Below the pieces are notes generated by a model that saw nothing but the letters and a program-made list of their open reading frames with translations, did no database searches and was not told the origin of the DNA. From Dactylorhiza incarnata (Eukaryota; Streptophyta; Magnoliopsida; Asparagales; Orchidaceae), in the NCBI GenBank assembly GCA_033032865.1, contig JAWHQI010000304.1, forward strand, positions 1,897,001 through 1,961,000: a stretch of 64,000 bases of DNA, written 5' to 3'. The position numbers and the translations under genes were made by a program. Positions 12,160-22,552 of the stretch are shown one piece after another. Every line of letters starts with the position of its first letter. Positions within the stretch are counted from its first letter, which is position 1.

Positions 12160-12555
12160 TTAGGAGATAATCAATTTGGAGATTCCCTTCATGCCCTGGA
12201 AGGTAAAGGTGATTCGGTTGAGTTCGTCGAACTGTATCACCTTGTTCCTGCAGTCAATTTTTGCATTCACATCTGATAGCCAGTCCATACCCACTATCAG
12301 GTCAAATCCTGCTATAGGGAGGAGTGAAGCTTCTACAATGATTTCGGTTTCTTCAAACCGCACTGGAACTCTACACTTATTTCTGGTCTGCAAAAGGGAT
12401 CCATTAGGCATCATTACTTCTAATGATGCTGACTCTGGAAGGATTCCTAAATCCAGCCTATGAACAAGAGATTCTGCTATGAACGAGTGCGAGACACCCA
12501 TGGCAAAGAGAATCTTGGAGGGTACGTTTTGAATCATAAGAATTCCTACATGCAT
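12160..12555 (-). pseudogene. aspartic protease of the Tekay-like element, active site lost
   Basis: This is the retroviral-type protease that would process the polyprotein. The typical frame is clear: a SHSFIAESLVHRLDL block, then FDLIVGMDWLSDVNAKIDC. Where relatives have the catalytic Asp-Ser-Gly the sequence reads LFAMGVSHSF, so the catalytic Asp is replaced and the copy could not cleave. It sits between gag and RT as expected, with a stop just after (near 12160) separating it from RT. Confidence 0.85.
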
Positions 12556-12855
12556 AAATGCAACATGGGTTTATTTTAGTGTCAATAGGAGAAAAACTAA
12601 ATCGTCTAGGACATACACATACTTGTCACAACGTCCTCCTGCTCCTTGGCCTCCTGCTGGCCCAGTCCATAAGCTCTGAGTTGCACCAGACCTCGTCCTG
12701 GAGCTGGCATCACCTCAGATCCTACATGTGTTTTTCCATTGTCGGTTCTGCTAGGACCACCAACCTCAAATTTCGACTACAAAAAGAGTTACGATTATAA
12801 GACTAATGTGGAAATGGTATTACTTAAAATGATTACACGAACAAACTTTTGTTAC

Positions 12856-13928
12856 CTAAACCACGGGAGTTCCCTGACAGTAACGGGTTATATGTCCCGG
12901 TTGCTGGCACTTGTAGCAAACTCCTGCAGTAGCTAAACACTCACCGAGACGGTGGTGGTAACACTTAGGACATAGGGGGTAATCCTTGACCTTGGCCCCT
13001 GGCTGACCACCTCTTTTATCATCAGTCCTCTGCTTCTTGTTCCAATTCTTTCCTTGGCTATTCTTGCTCTGCTGCTGCTGTGGTGCATCCTGAGTCTGCT
13101 TCGAACGGAAGTTATTATGCTTTTGCACCGTCTGCTGATCAGCCTCCAACTTTCTCGCAGTGTCTACCAAGCTTTTATAATCAGCATTGACCATCGTCAT
13201 TAGTGGTTGCCTCAGAGAGTCACGCAGTCCATCCACGAATCGGCTACACTTCTCGTTCTCGTCCTTTTGCATCGTGCCCGCATAACGAGATAAGCGTGTC
13301 AGCTCCCTCTCAAAAGCTATAACAGTTCTATCCCCCTGCATGAGTCTGAAGTACTTCTCCTGGAGACTGCGGTGTTCGGACGGGGGTACGAACCAGCTTG
13401 CTAGCGCCGCCGAGAAGTCGGTCCACGTGAACATATATGCTGTACGACCTAACACAAAATAAGCTCTCACTATCATCACGCAAAGAAAAGGCTAATGTAA
13501 CCTAGGGCAAGGCTATTTGGTCTAAATTACTTACCAGCGGGGTCGTCCGCCAAATGCCTGGTCCACCACAGATTTGTCTCGCCTTTCAGGAGAAAGGCAG
13601 GTAGAGGAATCTTCTCGTTCTCTGGGCACTGCATCACTTCGAGCAGGTCGCGGGTCTTTATCAGCCAATCATCGGTCTCCATTGGCGTTTCTTCTCCATT
13701 GAAAATGGAGGGCTGGAGGTTACGAAAATTTCTCAGATAGCGTTCCATCCCTAAGTCCTCGACAGCTGGAACAGGGACTGCTGCTGGATCTGCTGCAGGC
13801 AGTCCGTTTCTGAATTCCAACAGAGCTAAGGCCACTGCCCTGGCAATAACAGCTGCTAAGTTGGTAGGTTCTTGTACTGCTGGTGCTGCTGGTGCTATCG
13901 GTGCTGCCGGTGCACCACCGTCATCCAT
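12856..13928 (-). pseudogene. gag of the Tekay-like element, with an intron-like 86-bp interruption
   Basis: Gag (nucleocapsid and capsid) starts at the ATG ending at 13928, an Ala/Pro-rich N-terminus. It continues through MERYLRNFRNLQPSIFNGEE and ETNLWWTRHLADDPAG, then, after a break, WTDFSAALASWFVPPSEHRS, EFERELTRLSRYAG-type wording and a complete zinc knuckle CYKCQQPGHITRYC (about 12890). The break at 13534-13449 begins GTAAGTAA, ends TTTTGTGTTAG and is AT-rich. Removing it would join the two halves in frame. It may be a real intron or a chance lookalike; relatives of known sequence run straight through this position. A glutamine/lysine-rich hinge precedes the knuckle. Zinc-binding residues look intact. 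Confidence 0.85.
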
Positions 13929-14173
13929 GACTATCTCAGGAGTGGTATTCTGACGTGATGGCTCGCCCGTTTCGCTAGTACGCGGTGCCTAAAAAAATGG
14001 ACGGAAAAGGGTTATCGTAGTTCGTGACAAAATGAAAGATCTACTTCGGAAGCTATTTCTATACGTATGCATAACTAAGCTAGACGAAACTTGATGACCC
14101 AATCGTCAAAAGAGTGATTCAGATGAAATCCTAATGCTCTGTGAATTTTCTGGGTCGCGGGATCCTAAACATA

Positions 14174-14185
14174 GCTCTGATACCA
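14174..14185 (-). promoter_or_regulatory. primer binding site (initiator tRNA-Met type) of the Tekay-like element
   Basis: On the minus strand the 5' LTR ends ...TTACA, followed two bases later by TGGTATCAGAGC, the classic complement of the plant initiator methionine tRNA 3' end. This is where minus-strand DNA synthesis would start. Confidence 0.92.
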
Positions 14186-14187
14186 AT

Positions 14188-16582
14188 TGTAACACCCCAG
14201 CTTAGTTTTACCACAAATCAGCAGTCCGTCCGGGCCCCGTGATAAGGAGCAAACCAAGTAACAGTAATAAAATTGGTACATAGCAGGAATAAAAGAAAAG
14301 TGCTAAATGAGTACTTACAACGAAAGTATAAGATAAGCTAAGGGTAAATGTGTACCTCAAAAGTCTGAATCCACATGGCCACTAAATTTTAAAGAGTCAA
14401 AAAGCTTGAAATACTGAATTCTTAAACATAGTCTGATACAAAGAACATTAAACAATTATGATACATGCCCAAAATCACAATACAGTACTGAGAGATTAAA
14501 CTACTAAGTGAAAACAAGCTATAAAAGCAACTTGTAAACACGCTCATCTTAGGCGCAACACCCCACCTGCGACCCCTGTAATAATAAGCCCCAAAAAATG
14601 GGTCAGCCCAACTGGAGAGTAAGAAAAACCAATTCTCCTACTGACACTAAAATATTAATAATTGAAAAAACATGTGTGCATGCTAATTAAAGAAATAAAT
14701 ATTTTGTACTAAAAAATAATTATACTTCAATAGTAAGCAAGTTTTTCTTTCGAAATATCGTAAACATAATTGACTGTTCTATTGTAATCAAATCATGTAT
14801 TTCTATTTAAATGCTATAAATAATAATATTTCTAAACTGCGGCATATGCTTGCACAATCTAACGATCTGTGTCTTTACTAATAAACGCATCACGTTCTAT
14901 GTCCCACGAACTTGGACCCGCATCTACTAGTTTACTAGAGGAGGTATTCTCTTCCCAAAAGTTGAGGCTTATAGGGACTACTACGCCTTATAAGTAAGAT
15001 AGTGCACATCTATCTATCACGAGTGAAAATATCATTCGTGCCTCCTAATTGATTCCCGTTAATATTTGGATTCTGATAAAATATTTTACTAGATGTATGA
15101 GATCGAAATATTTATTAGTTACCGCCTTATGCACACAAACATACAACCTTCAATGTTTTTCTGAAGTTACCAGTTACCTCTTCTGTGTAGGTCCACTATT
15201 TTCCTAGGGATCTAACTAAAAGAGAACATAAAGTTCATGCTCTATCTGAAATACTTGAATGTCTGAATATATCTATTTGTTTGCACTATCTCTTATTAGT
15301 TACAAAACACATGTGCATGTTTCTAATTAATTTCTCATCTACAAAAGAAATATTTATGCGTTACGAAGTGATATGTCTAACCAAAAGAATTAGAGTTTCT
15401 TACCGTAGCATTGCGGCGCTCGTACACGAGACGCGGCGGCATAGCTTCCTCTAAGTAAGGTCTATTATGAAATCCTAGAAGGATGCTCGTCCGAATCAGC
15501 ACCTGTGATTTATTTAAGATCTAAAATTATTTGCACACTAGGCAAAACAATTTCATTAACGGGGGGTTTCACCGGAAAATTCTCCGACACCAAAGGTTGA
15601 CATTGCAACGAAACGGAGGGGGACTTACCACTCTCCTACTAGTGGAGGATAATGATTTCTGCGACGGAGACAGCTACACAGAATCTGAAATTGTCGGTCC
15701 CGTCGATAACCTAGAAGATCCATTGTTCGATATAGGGCTTAAGTAGAAATTCCGATAAACACCGCCATATACACGAAATCTGAAATTTCCATAGGGGATT
15801 TGACATAACCTGAACAAGAGCATGTCGGAGGAAAGGAGATCGAGACCAACAACCTCGGCCTCAACTAGGGTTGTTGAGGAAGGCAAGAATAACACCTAAA
15901 CTCCCAAAATCTGAGGATGAGGAACGAGAAACTTTGGTTCTAACTTCTGAAACTGAAAACCAGAAGCTTAGAAATCAAGTGGAGAAAAGGTTTTGGGCCG
16001 CTACCTGGAAGGCACGACGTTGAGGAAACGAGAGGGCTCCGGTCGACGCTCCAGAGTACGGGAGCAGCACGACCACGTTTCCTCCTGAGCAGCATCGACT
16101 GCTGATGAAGGAGGAAGGATCGACTGTACCCTAATCAGTGCCGATTAGAGGCGTGGCTGGCCCTGGCCTCCGCCGTCGATGGGAGAGAGAGTGTCGATGA
16201 CTGATGAGAGCGAGAGGGAGCGTCTGCGAGGGAATTAGGGTGTGGCGGTTTCGATACTCTGCTGAGAGGGCTGGGGTATACACGATACGTCGGGGGGTGC
16301 AACTTTAAATCTGGGCGTCAATACGTGTGAGAGGGGGGGGGGGGGGTGGTTATGGTAACCAAGGGGAATGAGAGGAATCGTGGGTACGGTTAAGGTATCA
16401 CATGAGCCTCTATTAAAAAAATGCCAAAACAATTTTATTAATTTCAATTAATTCACTGCATAATGCTTAAGCGCTAAACACAAAATTTCGTACCTCGACA
16501 AGACATCTGCTCGATCAATTCCGCTCGTGGTCGGACCCTGTAATTTATGATTTATTTTGCATTAGCAATTACAGTTTTTACA
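14188..16582 (-). repeat. 5' LTR of the Tekay-like element (2395 bp)
   Basis: The LTR begins TGTAACACCC at 14188 (+ view) and ends at 16582, just before GATTA. It matches 6651-9135. A run of 14 or more G at about 16328-16345 is longer than in the partner (GGGGGG at 8891), a typical slippage difference. As the 5' LTR on the minus strand it would carry the promoter; I did not find a TATA box I would defend. Confidence 0.92.
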
Positions 16583-16587
16583 GATTA

Positions 16588-18640
16588 GGGATTTCATTTC
16601 TAGGGTTGATTCCTTCCGATTTCGACTTTCTCGATTCAATTTGTGCCGATCGAGCGCTTGTGTTCTGCAGTTCCAGGAGGGAATCCGCAGTTCCAGATTT
16701 CCAGTTCCAAAAGTGATTCAACTTGCGCTGATTCTCAAGGAGCGGTGAATGTTGGCCGATCGAGCACTTATCTTCCGCAGTTCCGCTTTCTCCCCCACCC
16801 AAGCCGATTAAGAGCAAAAAGGTTCCTTTCTTTATCGATTCCTTTTGCCTTCCACAACACTTGAATGCCCTTCTACTCTTGTTGAAGCACGGTTAAGATG
16901 CATAACTTTCTACCAAGAGGAGAATATCTAGATACCTGTCAGGAAGAAGCTTTTTAGTTGCATCTCATAATTTGATTCATTGATCTGATAATAATCTGAG
17001 GGTTATGGTATGCTGATTGCTTTGCTTAGTGTTGACCCCCAAAAAACCTTGCATTGATAAAATCCGGATGAATTGAAGAGGTCCTTTTTAGGTAGTCTTT
17101 CTAGTTTGCCTTCAGAATTGACTTCCGACTTTAATAGTGCCCCAATGTTGATTTTCATATACTTATTAAGAAGGTTATTTTCTTTTTACCTAACTATTGT
17201 AGTAATTAGTTCTATGTTGAATAAATTGGTTTTATTGTATTTTGTATAAGCTATATGCTATCATGTGAAACTGTGATGGTCATAATATCACCAAGTTTGG
17301 CACACATCTACATGCACTTTTGCTTTTGATATTTACGAAGAACAACTCAAAGTTCACATTCCACCCTCTCGTCGAGGTCTTGATATTGCAAATGATATAT
17401 GTCGGTGCTTGAAAGATTGGGGCATAGAGAGTACGATTCAAACAATATCTGTTGATAATGCATCTGCTATAGAGAATTTAAAAATTTACATAAAAAGTAC
17501 CAAAAAATTGCTTTGTGATGGAAAATGATTCCATGTAAGTGTTGCACCCATATTCTCAATCTCATAGCCCAAGATGGTATCTATGAATTAAAGACATTGT
17601 TGTTATTATACGTGATAATGTCTAGTATATTCGACGATCCGATATAAGAAATTGTTAAGCAACTAAATATAACTGAAAGAAAGCTAATTGATGATTGACG
17701 GACTACGTGGAACTCCACATATGAGATGTCGGCAGCTGCAAGTAAATTCAAAGATGTATTTCCAAGGTATGCTGAACGGGATCCGCATTATGAGAGTTGT
17801 CCAACTGAGGAAGATTGGGTAAAAATTGAGAAAATATGCTCATTGTTGGAGGGGTTTTGGACTACTACACATATTATCTCTGGAAGCGAGTATCCGACAT
17901 CAAATTTATTTTTTAATGCGGTCAGCAGAGTGAAGGTTGTGTTGGATAAGAAATCATTGGACAATTTCTTTATTCATGACATGGTTGGGAAAATGAAGAC
18001 CAAGTTTGATAAATATTGGTGACATTCGAATTTGTTAAGTCTGTTGCGACCATTTTGGATCCAAGGTGTAAATACGAGCTCTTGAGTTTTCTTCCCAAAT
18101 TATTTTATGCACAAAGAGCCGAGCTAGAAATTAACTTCGTTAAAGTGACCTTGCATAAACTTTCATAAACTTTATGTAGAGTGTGGGAAATCATATGGTT
18201 GAAGGTGAGGTGATTGGGGAAATTGATGGGACTAGTCTTTCAAGTCACTCTAATACACATGCTCAAACTCAATCTGATTGGTCCGAGTATTTTGATTATG
18301 TGAAGTTTGTGGAATCCTTTTAGCCTCAAAAATTTGAACTTGACATATATCTTGAAGAAAACTGCTACATGATTGAGAAAAATCAAATTAGAGATGAAAG
18401 AAATTTTGTTGTTTTGAAATGGTGGAGTGGTCATGATTGAGAAAGATCTTACATTGGCAAGAGATATTTTAGCAATTCCTATTACTTCATTTACTTCCAA
18501 AGCTATTTTTAGTGTCAGTAGTAGAGTTATCGATAAATATCGTGCATCGTTAAAGATGGACACAGTTCGAGTTCTGATGTGTGGAGGGGATTGGTTGAGA
18601 AAACGTTTTGGAGTTAAAAAGAAGACCAAGGTAAAATTTG
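16588..18640 (+). pseudogene. hAT transposase remnant
   Basis: Transposases of this family cut and paste the element using an RNase H-like DDE core interrupted by a helical insertion. A leader (16588-17320) is followed by decayed coding. Near 17370-17490 one frame reads DICRCLKDWGIES and then VDNASAIENL, the block with the first catalytic Asp. The 17726-18022 frame has ERDPHYESCPTEEDW and ICSLLEGFWTTT. The 18427-18640 frame has LARDILAIPITSFTSKA, then SRVIDKYRASL and CGGDWLR, the conserved C-terminal dimerisation region. Stops and frame changes between them rule out activity. This piece forms the centre of the fold-back, and its first part is repeated inverted in the right arm. Confidence 0.82.
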
Positions 18641-18644
18641 TAAC

Positions 18645-18805
18645 CCCCAAGTCTAATGTGGGTGCGTTACAGGTCTGCAGACCAGTAACCCCAACCCATC
18701 TCCACGGATCTGGTTGGCCGCAGTCGCTAATTCCAATGGCGGATTGTTGAGGCCGTGGCTTGAACCCCAAACCTCCTAGATAAGGGAGCTCTATGCTGGT
18801 CCTCA
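18645..18805 (-). mobile_element. possible tRNA-derived SINE at the centre of the hAT fold-back
   Basis: On the minus strand GGTGATGAGGACCAGC starts a stretch with GGGGTTCAAGCCACGG about 45 bases in, resembling a pol III B box (GGTTCAANNCC). It is unrelated to the hAT sequence on either side. It sits exactly where the right-arm homology stops. Weak direct repeats CAAATTT flank it (about 18818-18824 and 18636-18642). No poly-A or known SINE body is recognised, so the call is tentative. Confidence 0.4.
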
Positions 18806-18825
18806 TCACCAAATTTGCTTAACAA

Positions 18826-20423
18826 TCTCTAAAAATATTTTAAGTCTTGCATCCGATCGTCGAATATACTCGACACTATCACGTATAACAACAACAATAT
18901 TTTTAAATTCAGAGATACCATCTTGGGCTATGAGATTGAGAATATGAGCGCAACATCTGACATGAATTAATTTTCCATCACAACAAGTTTTTGGTGGTGC
19001 TTATGTAAATTTTCAAATTCTCTATAGCAGAATCATAGCAGATGCATTATCAACAGATATTGTTTGAATCTTACTCTCTATGCCCCAATCTTTCAAGCAC
19101 CGCCATATAGCATCTGCAATCTCAAGACCTCGGAATGTGAACTTTGAGTTGTTCTTTGAGAATATCAAAAGCAAAAGTGCATATAGATGTGTGACAAACT
19201 CGGTAATACTATGACCATCATATTTTCACATGATAGCGGATAGCTTATACAAAATACAATAAAATCATTTTATTCTGCATAGAACTAATTACTACAATAC
19301 TTAAGTAAAAAGAAAATAACCTTTCCAATAAGTATATGAAAATCAACATCAGACACTATCAAAGTCGGAAGTCAATTCTGAAGGTAAACTAGAAAGAGTA
19401 CTTAAAAAGGACCTCTTCAATTCATCTGGATTTTATCAATGCAAGGTTTTTTGGTGGTCAACACTTAGTAATCAGCATACCGTAACCCTCACATTATTCT
19501 CAGATCAATGAATCTAATTATGAGATACAACCAAAAAGCTTCTTCCTGACAGGTATCTAGATATTCTCCTCTTGGTAGAATGTTATACATCTTAACCATG
19601 CTTCAACAAGAGCAGAAAGGCATTCAAGAGTCGTGGAAGACAAAAGGAATCAAGAAAGAAAGGAACCTTTTTACACTTAATCGGCTTGGGTGGAGGAGAA
19701 ATCAGAAATGCGGAAGATAAGCGCTCGATCGGCCGACACTCACCGCTCCTTGAGAATCGACGCAAGTTGAATTCCTCCTGGAAATGGAAGTCTGGAACTG
19801 AGTATTCCCTCCTGGAACTGCAGAAGACAAGCACTCGATCGACGCAAGTTGAATCGAGAAAGCCGGAATCTGAAGGAATCAACCATAGTAACCTAGGAGC
19901 AGGCAGAGTGGCGGGGAAAATAACGTATCGTGTTGTCTGAGAGGTGAGAAATGAAATCCCTAATCCCTATTATGTTAATATCTATATTTTATTCCAATAA
20001 GTTAATAGTATATATTATATGTATATATAATATAATATATATACATATATAGTTATATACTTATATACATACTATAAAATGGGCATCCCGGTGCACAAGG
20101 CATCCCCGCAGAGCGACGGTTCGGGGAAGGGTCCCACTATTGGGGTGAAATGTAGGCAAACCTTATCTTGCATTTTTGCAAAAGGCTGCTTCCAGGACTC
20201 GAACCCGTGACCTCAAGGTCACACGACAACACCCCAACTGGTGCACCAAGGTTCCTCTTCACTTATATACATACTATAAATAAATAAAAATTATCTTAAA
20301 ACAAAAAAGCTCGTGAGTTCATGAACAAGGCTGTCTAGGCTCGAGCTCGGCTTGAATTAAAGCTCGAGTTAAGTTTTTTTCGAGTCGGCTCGTCTTGTCG
20401 GCTCAACACAACTTGCACCCCTA
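18826..20423 (-). repeat. right inverted arm of the hAT fold-back
   Basis: Reading the minus strand from 20423 gives the same terminus, AT-rich part, leader (GTCGATCGAGTGCTT, CCAAGAGGAGAATATC), TTGACCACCAAAAAACC and transposase start (TTGAAAGATTGGGGCATAGAG, VDNAS codons) as the left arm. Similarity ends near GATTGTTAAGCAA, matching about 17650-17660 on the left. The arm is interrupted only by the SINE at 20079-20260. Confidence 0.85.
20079..20260 (-). mobile_element. Au-like tRNA-derived SINE with 20-bp target duplication
   Basis: On the minus strand the unit starts with a tRNA-like head (TTGGTGCACCAGTTGG), has a perfect B box GGGTTCGAGTCCT, and continues CAGCCTTTTGCAAAAATGC, CCCTTCCCCGAACC and GTGCACCGGGATGCCC. 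That is the body layout of the Au SINE family of flowering plants. A perfect 20-bp direct repeat, ACTTATATACATACTATAAA, lies at 20059-20078 and 20261-20280. The left arm of the hAT has the empty version of this site. SINEs are transcribed by RNA polymerase III and copied by LINE enzymes in trans. Confidence 0.9.
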
Positions 20424-21232
20424 AATACAACTGTCATCTGTACTTAGACTACTTTTTGCTCAAATTCTGAGGCATGCTAATGGGAGGATTACCTGAATTC
20501 CTTGGCTTGAGTTGGTTTTCCCATTATTATTGTTTTACACAACTCTTTACCTCATATAAATTTTTAATGTTTGCAACACCAAGGAAAGTCCCAACAGTTG
20601 TACAATTTGCAGTCTTTAATAAATTTTCGCTTCTTCCTGCTCCTGGTATTTCTGATGCTCTACTGGACTCGGGAAAAAACTCACAGCATGGAAACATTTA
20701 TCCTGCCAAATTTGATCCCTCCTCTTATATTGACATTTTGGAGAATCAGTTTTATAAATAGTTTTTTTTGAGTTCTTTAGGATGGAAATTCAGAGGTGTT
20801 TGGAACCCTTAAATTCTTATACTTCATTCTGTAAATTTCTTGTTCTTATTGAGCCTAAACTTCATCCATCAAGCTTACCAAATAGTTGTTCTAAGCTCCA
20901 ATTTCAATATCATGTTGTTACATGGTAATCATTGATCTGGCTACTATGGAAGGATCCTATAAATTTGCAGATTATTCATTCCACCTCCCAAATTAAGGAA
21001 GGGCCAAAATCTACCGAAACCGCATCACAAAAACTGACTCCAAACCACACCAATTTCAACATGCACCGCACTGTTTCAGTGCATTGCGGTTTGGGTCAGT
21101 CCAAAACCACACCCCTGCGGTGCAGTTTTGGTTGAGCTCAAACAACATTGAACCGCACCACTCGCATGCCTAGCTTTGGGAGCTATTTTCCCCTTTCTTT
21201 CTTCTTCGTTCCCTTCCCATCTCATGGAGTTA
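20424..21232. other. no gene recognised; contains a GCGGTTTTGG-rich hAT-like patch
   Basis: The 95-codon frame at 20474-20761 has no family resemblance I can name. Around 21000-21170 short complementary motifs (ACCGCA, TGCGGT, GGTTTTGG) recur on both strands, as in terminal parts of some plant hAT elements or MITEs. I could not find matching termini or a TSD, so this is only a suspicion. Confidence 0.35.
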
Positions 21233-21420
21233 TGTTTTTTGTGCCTACGATACAGTTAGTCACCGGCTGAGAGAGAGAGAGAGAGATGGATCGAAGTGAG
21301 GAGAAGCAAACTTCTTCCCATGATTGCTTTTGTCCCCCAATGTTGACTTCTTGTAGAGATCTAATGGGACTGAGAAAATGAGAAGCTCTTCCTATGTGGA
21401 GTCTTAACCTTAGCCGATGG
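21233..21420 (-). repeat. LTR-like segment of element J (left copy)
   Basis: It begins TGTTTTTTGTGCCTACGATAC and matches 33505-33650 through GATCGAAGTGAGGAG/AGATCTAAGTGAGAAG and TTGCTTTTGTCCCCCAATGTTG. GA dinucleotide runs at about 21268-21288 and 21430-21450 are present only here. Confidence 0.55.
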
Positions 21421-21675
21421 TGAGAGAAAATGAGAGAGAGAGAGAGAGAGCTAGAAGATTACGGTAAAACGTTGTTTCTCCTTTTAATTTCATGTCTAGT
21501 AATCCTTCCATCTTTTCAATTACAATAATAGAAAAATGCCAAAATTTAAAATTTCCGGATTAAAAATTTGTTAGGATAAAAGTTGTAGTTGAGAAATTCG
21601 AAATAGATATGATGCTAGTTATTGATTTTCGAATTATCCCTCTTTTCCATACACATCAAGGTTCAGTGTAGGTGC

Positions 21676-22261
21676 TGTTCAACCCGTAATTCGTCGAGAT
21701 CAGAAAGGCCTAAGGAGACGCCTATTCGCCGACCCCGCGGGGCGAGCAGGGGCGAGAAAGGTGCGAGCTGGGCGAGCAAGTGCGAGCTGGGCGAGCAAGA
21801 GGCGAGCTGGGGCGAGCAAGAGGCGAGCTGGGCGAGCAAGGCGCGAGCTGGGCGAGCAGAGGCGAGTTTGGGCGAGTATCTCGCGAGTACGGGCGAGTTA
21901 CCCTTGTAACTCGCGAGCAGGCAGTATACTCGCCTGCCCCCCTAGGATTTCTCTATAAATAGACCCCCAGGGGGTACTAGAAATGACACTTTTTGGGAAG
22001 TGGTCGAGGTCCCCCCAAGCTGGATACTCGCCAAGTCCATGCCCGTCTAGTACCTCGCCCAGCTTTTGGTTGCGGAGGGAAAGTTTCTCCCAAACTTCCG
22101 GGTATGTGGTGGGACCTCCCAGCTGGAGCACTTGGGGTGTGCTTATAGCCATTTTCTCTCTCCTATTTTAGCTACCCGAGCCGTAGAGTTGGACCGCAGG
22201 ATCAGTAACCTCGGGCTGCATTGATCCGAATTTTGGAGCTGGGATTTTCCAGGCTTCAACA
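21676..22261 (+). repeat. 5' LTR of element L
   Basis: The upstream half is a run of GCGAGCTGGGCGAGCAAG-like units (about 21735-21875), followed by TCTCTATAAATAG (about 21950), a plausible TATA box. The downstream half is ordinary sequence ending TTCCAGGCTTCAACA. Upstream repeats next to a TATA box fit a U3 promoter region with variable enhancer units. Confidence 0.88.
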
Positions 22262-22408
22262 CTTTGGTGCGGTGAGCGTGGATCGTAGTCGGAGGAAGAA
22301 ATTTTTGCGAGAAGGCTTCATGGCTTAAAGTGGCGAGATGGAGGCCAAAGGAAGCAACTCGCGAGCATTCGACAAGTTCGGCGAGTTCCAGATTGCGACA
22401 TCCTGAAG

Positions 22409-22552
22409 GCGAGTTCCAGATGGCGAGATCCCTACTCGCCATAGGCGAGTTCCAGATGGCGAGATCCCTACTCGCCATAGGCGAGTTCCAGATGGCGAGA
22501 TCCCTACTCGCCATAAGCGAGTTCCAGATGGCGAGATCCCTACTCGCCATAG
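22409..22552 (+). repeat. four tandem 36-bp units, each with a perfect hairpin
   Basis: Units start at 22409, 22445, 22481 and 22517. Each contains ATGGCGAG, ATCCCTA, CTCGCCAT: an 8-bp perfect inverted repeat around a 7-base loop. A partial fifth unit follows. Because 36 is a multiple of three, both strands stay open here. The + frame at 22330-22953 therefore shows a 12-residue repeat (GEFQMARSLLAI). I see no evidence that it is a protein gene. Confidence 0.9.

Larger units (their letters stand above)
6651..16582 (-). mobile_element. Ty3/gypsy retrotransposon, Tekay/Del-like chromovirus, structurally complete
   Basis: Two long LTRs (6651-9135 and 14188-16582, both TGTAACACCC...TACA) are flanked by a perfect 5-bp TSD, GATTA (6646-6650 and 16583-16587). 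On the minus strand the order is LTR, tRNA-Met primer site, gag, protease, RT, RNase H, integrase, chromodomain remnant, polypurine tract, LTR. Protein wording ([34 protein letters not shown]) is that of the Tekay/Del group. All genes carry a few stops or frame breaks, so it is probably dead now but could be mobilised in trans. It inserted into the left arm of the hAT element and is therefore younger than that element. Confidence 0.93.
6354..20423. mobile_element. hAT-type transposon with inverted arms (fold-back), carrying nested gypsy and SINE insertions
   Basis: Both outer ends begin TAGGGGTGCAAGTTG reading inwards (6354 on +, 20423 on -), followed by the GAGCTCGAG-rich subterminal sequence common in plant hAT elements. 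The left arm (6354-6650 plus 16588-17660) and the right arm (18826-20423, minus its SINE) are the same sequence in opposite orientation for about 1.4 kb. That stretch includes the terminus, the AT-rich part, a GATCGAGCGCTT-containing leader and the start of the transposase. The middle (17661-18640) carries hAT transposase coding. I find no convincing 8-bp TSD. Both ends correspond to one transposon end, so this is not a simple intact hAT. Confidence 0.75.

Noticed and set aside
20079..20260. A tRNA gene (B box present)
   Set aside because: No cloverleaf; the body and the 20-bp target duplication are those of a SINE.
20474..20761. Possible upstream XDH exon
   Set aside because: Wording does not match any XDH region and no GT/AG pair gives the right phase.
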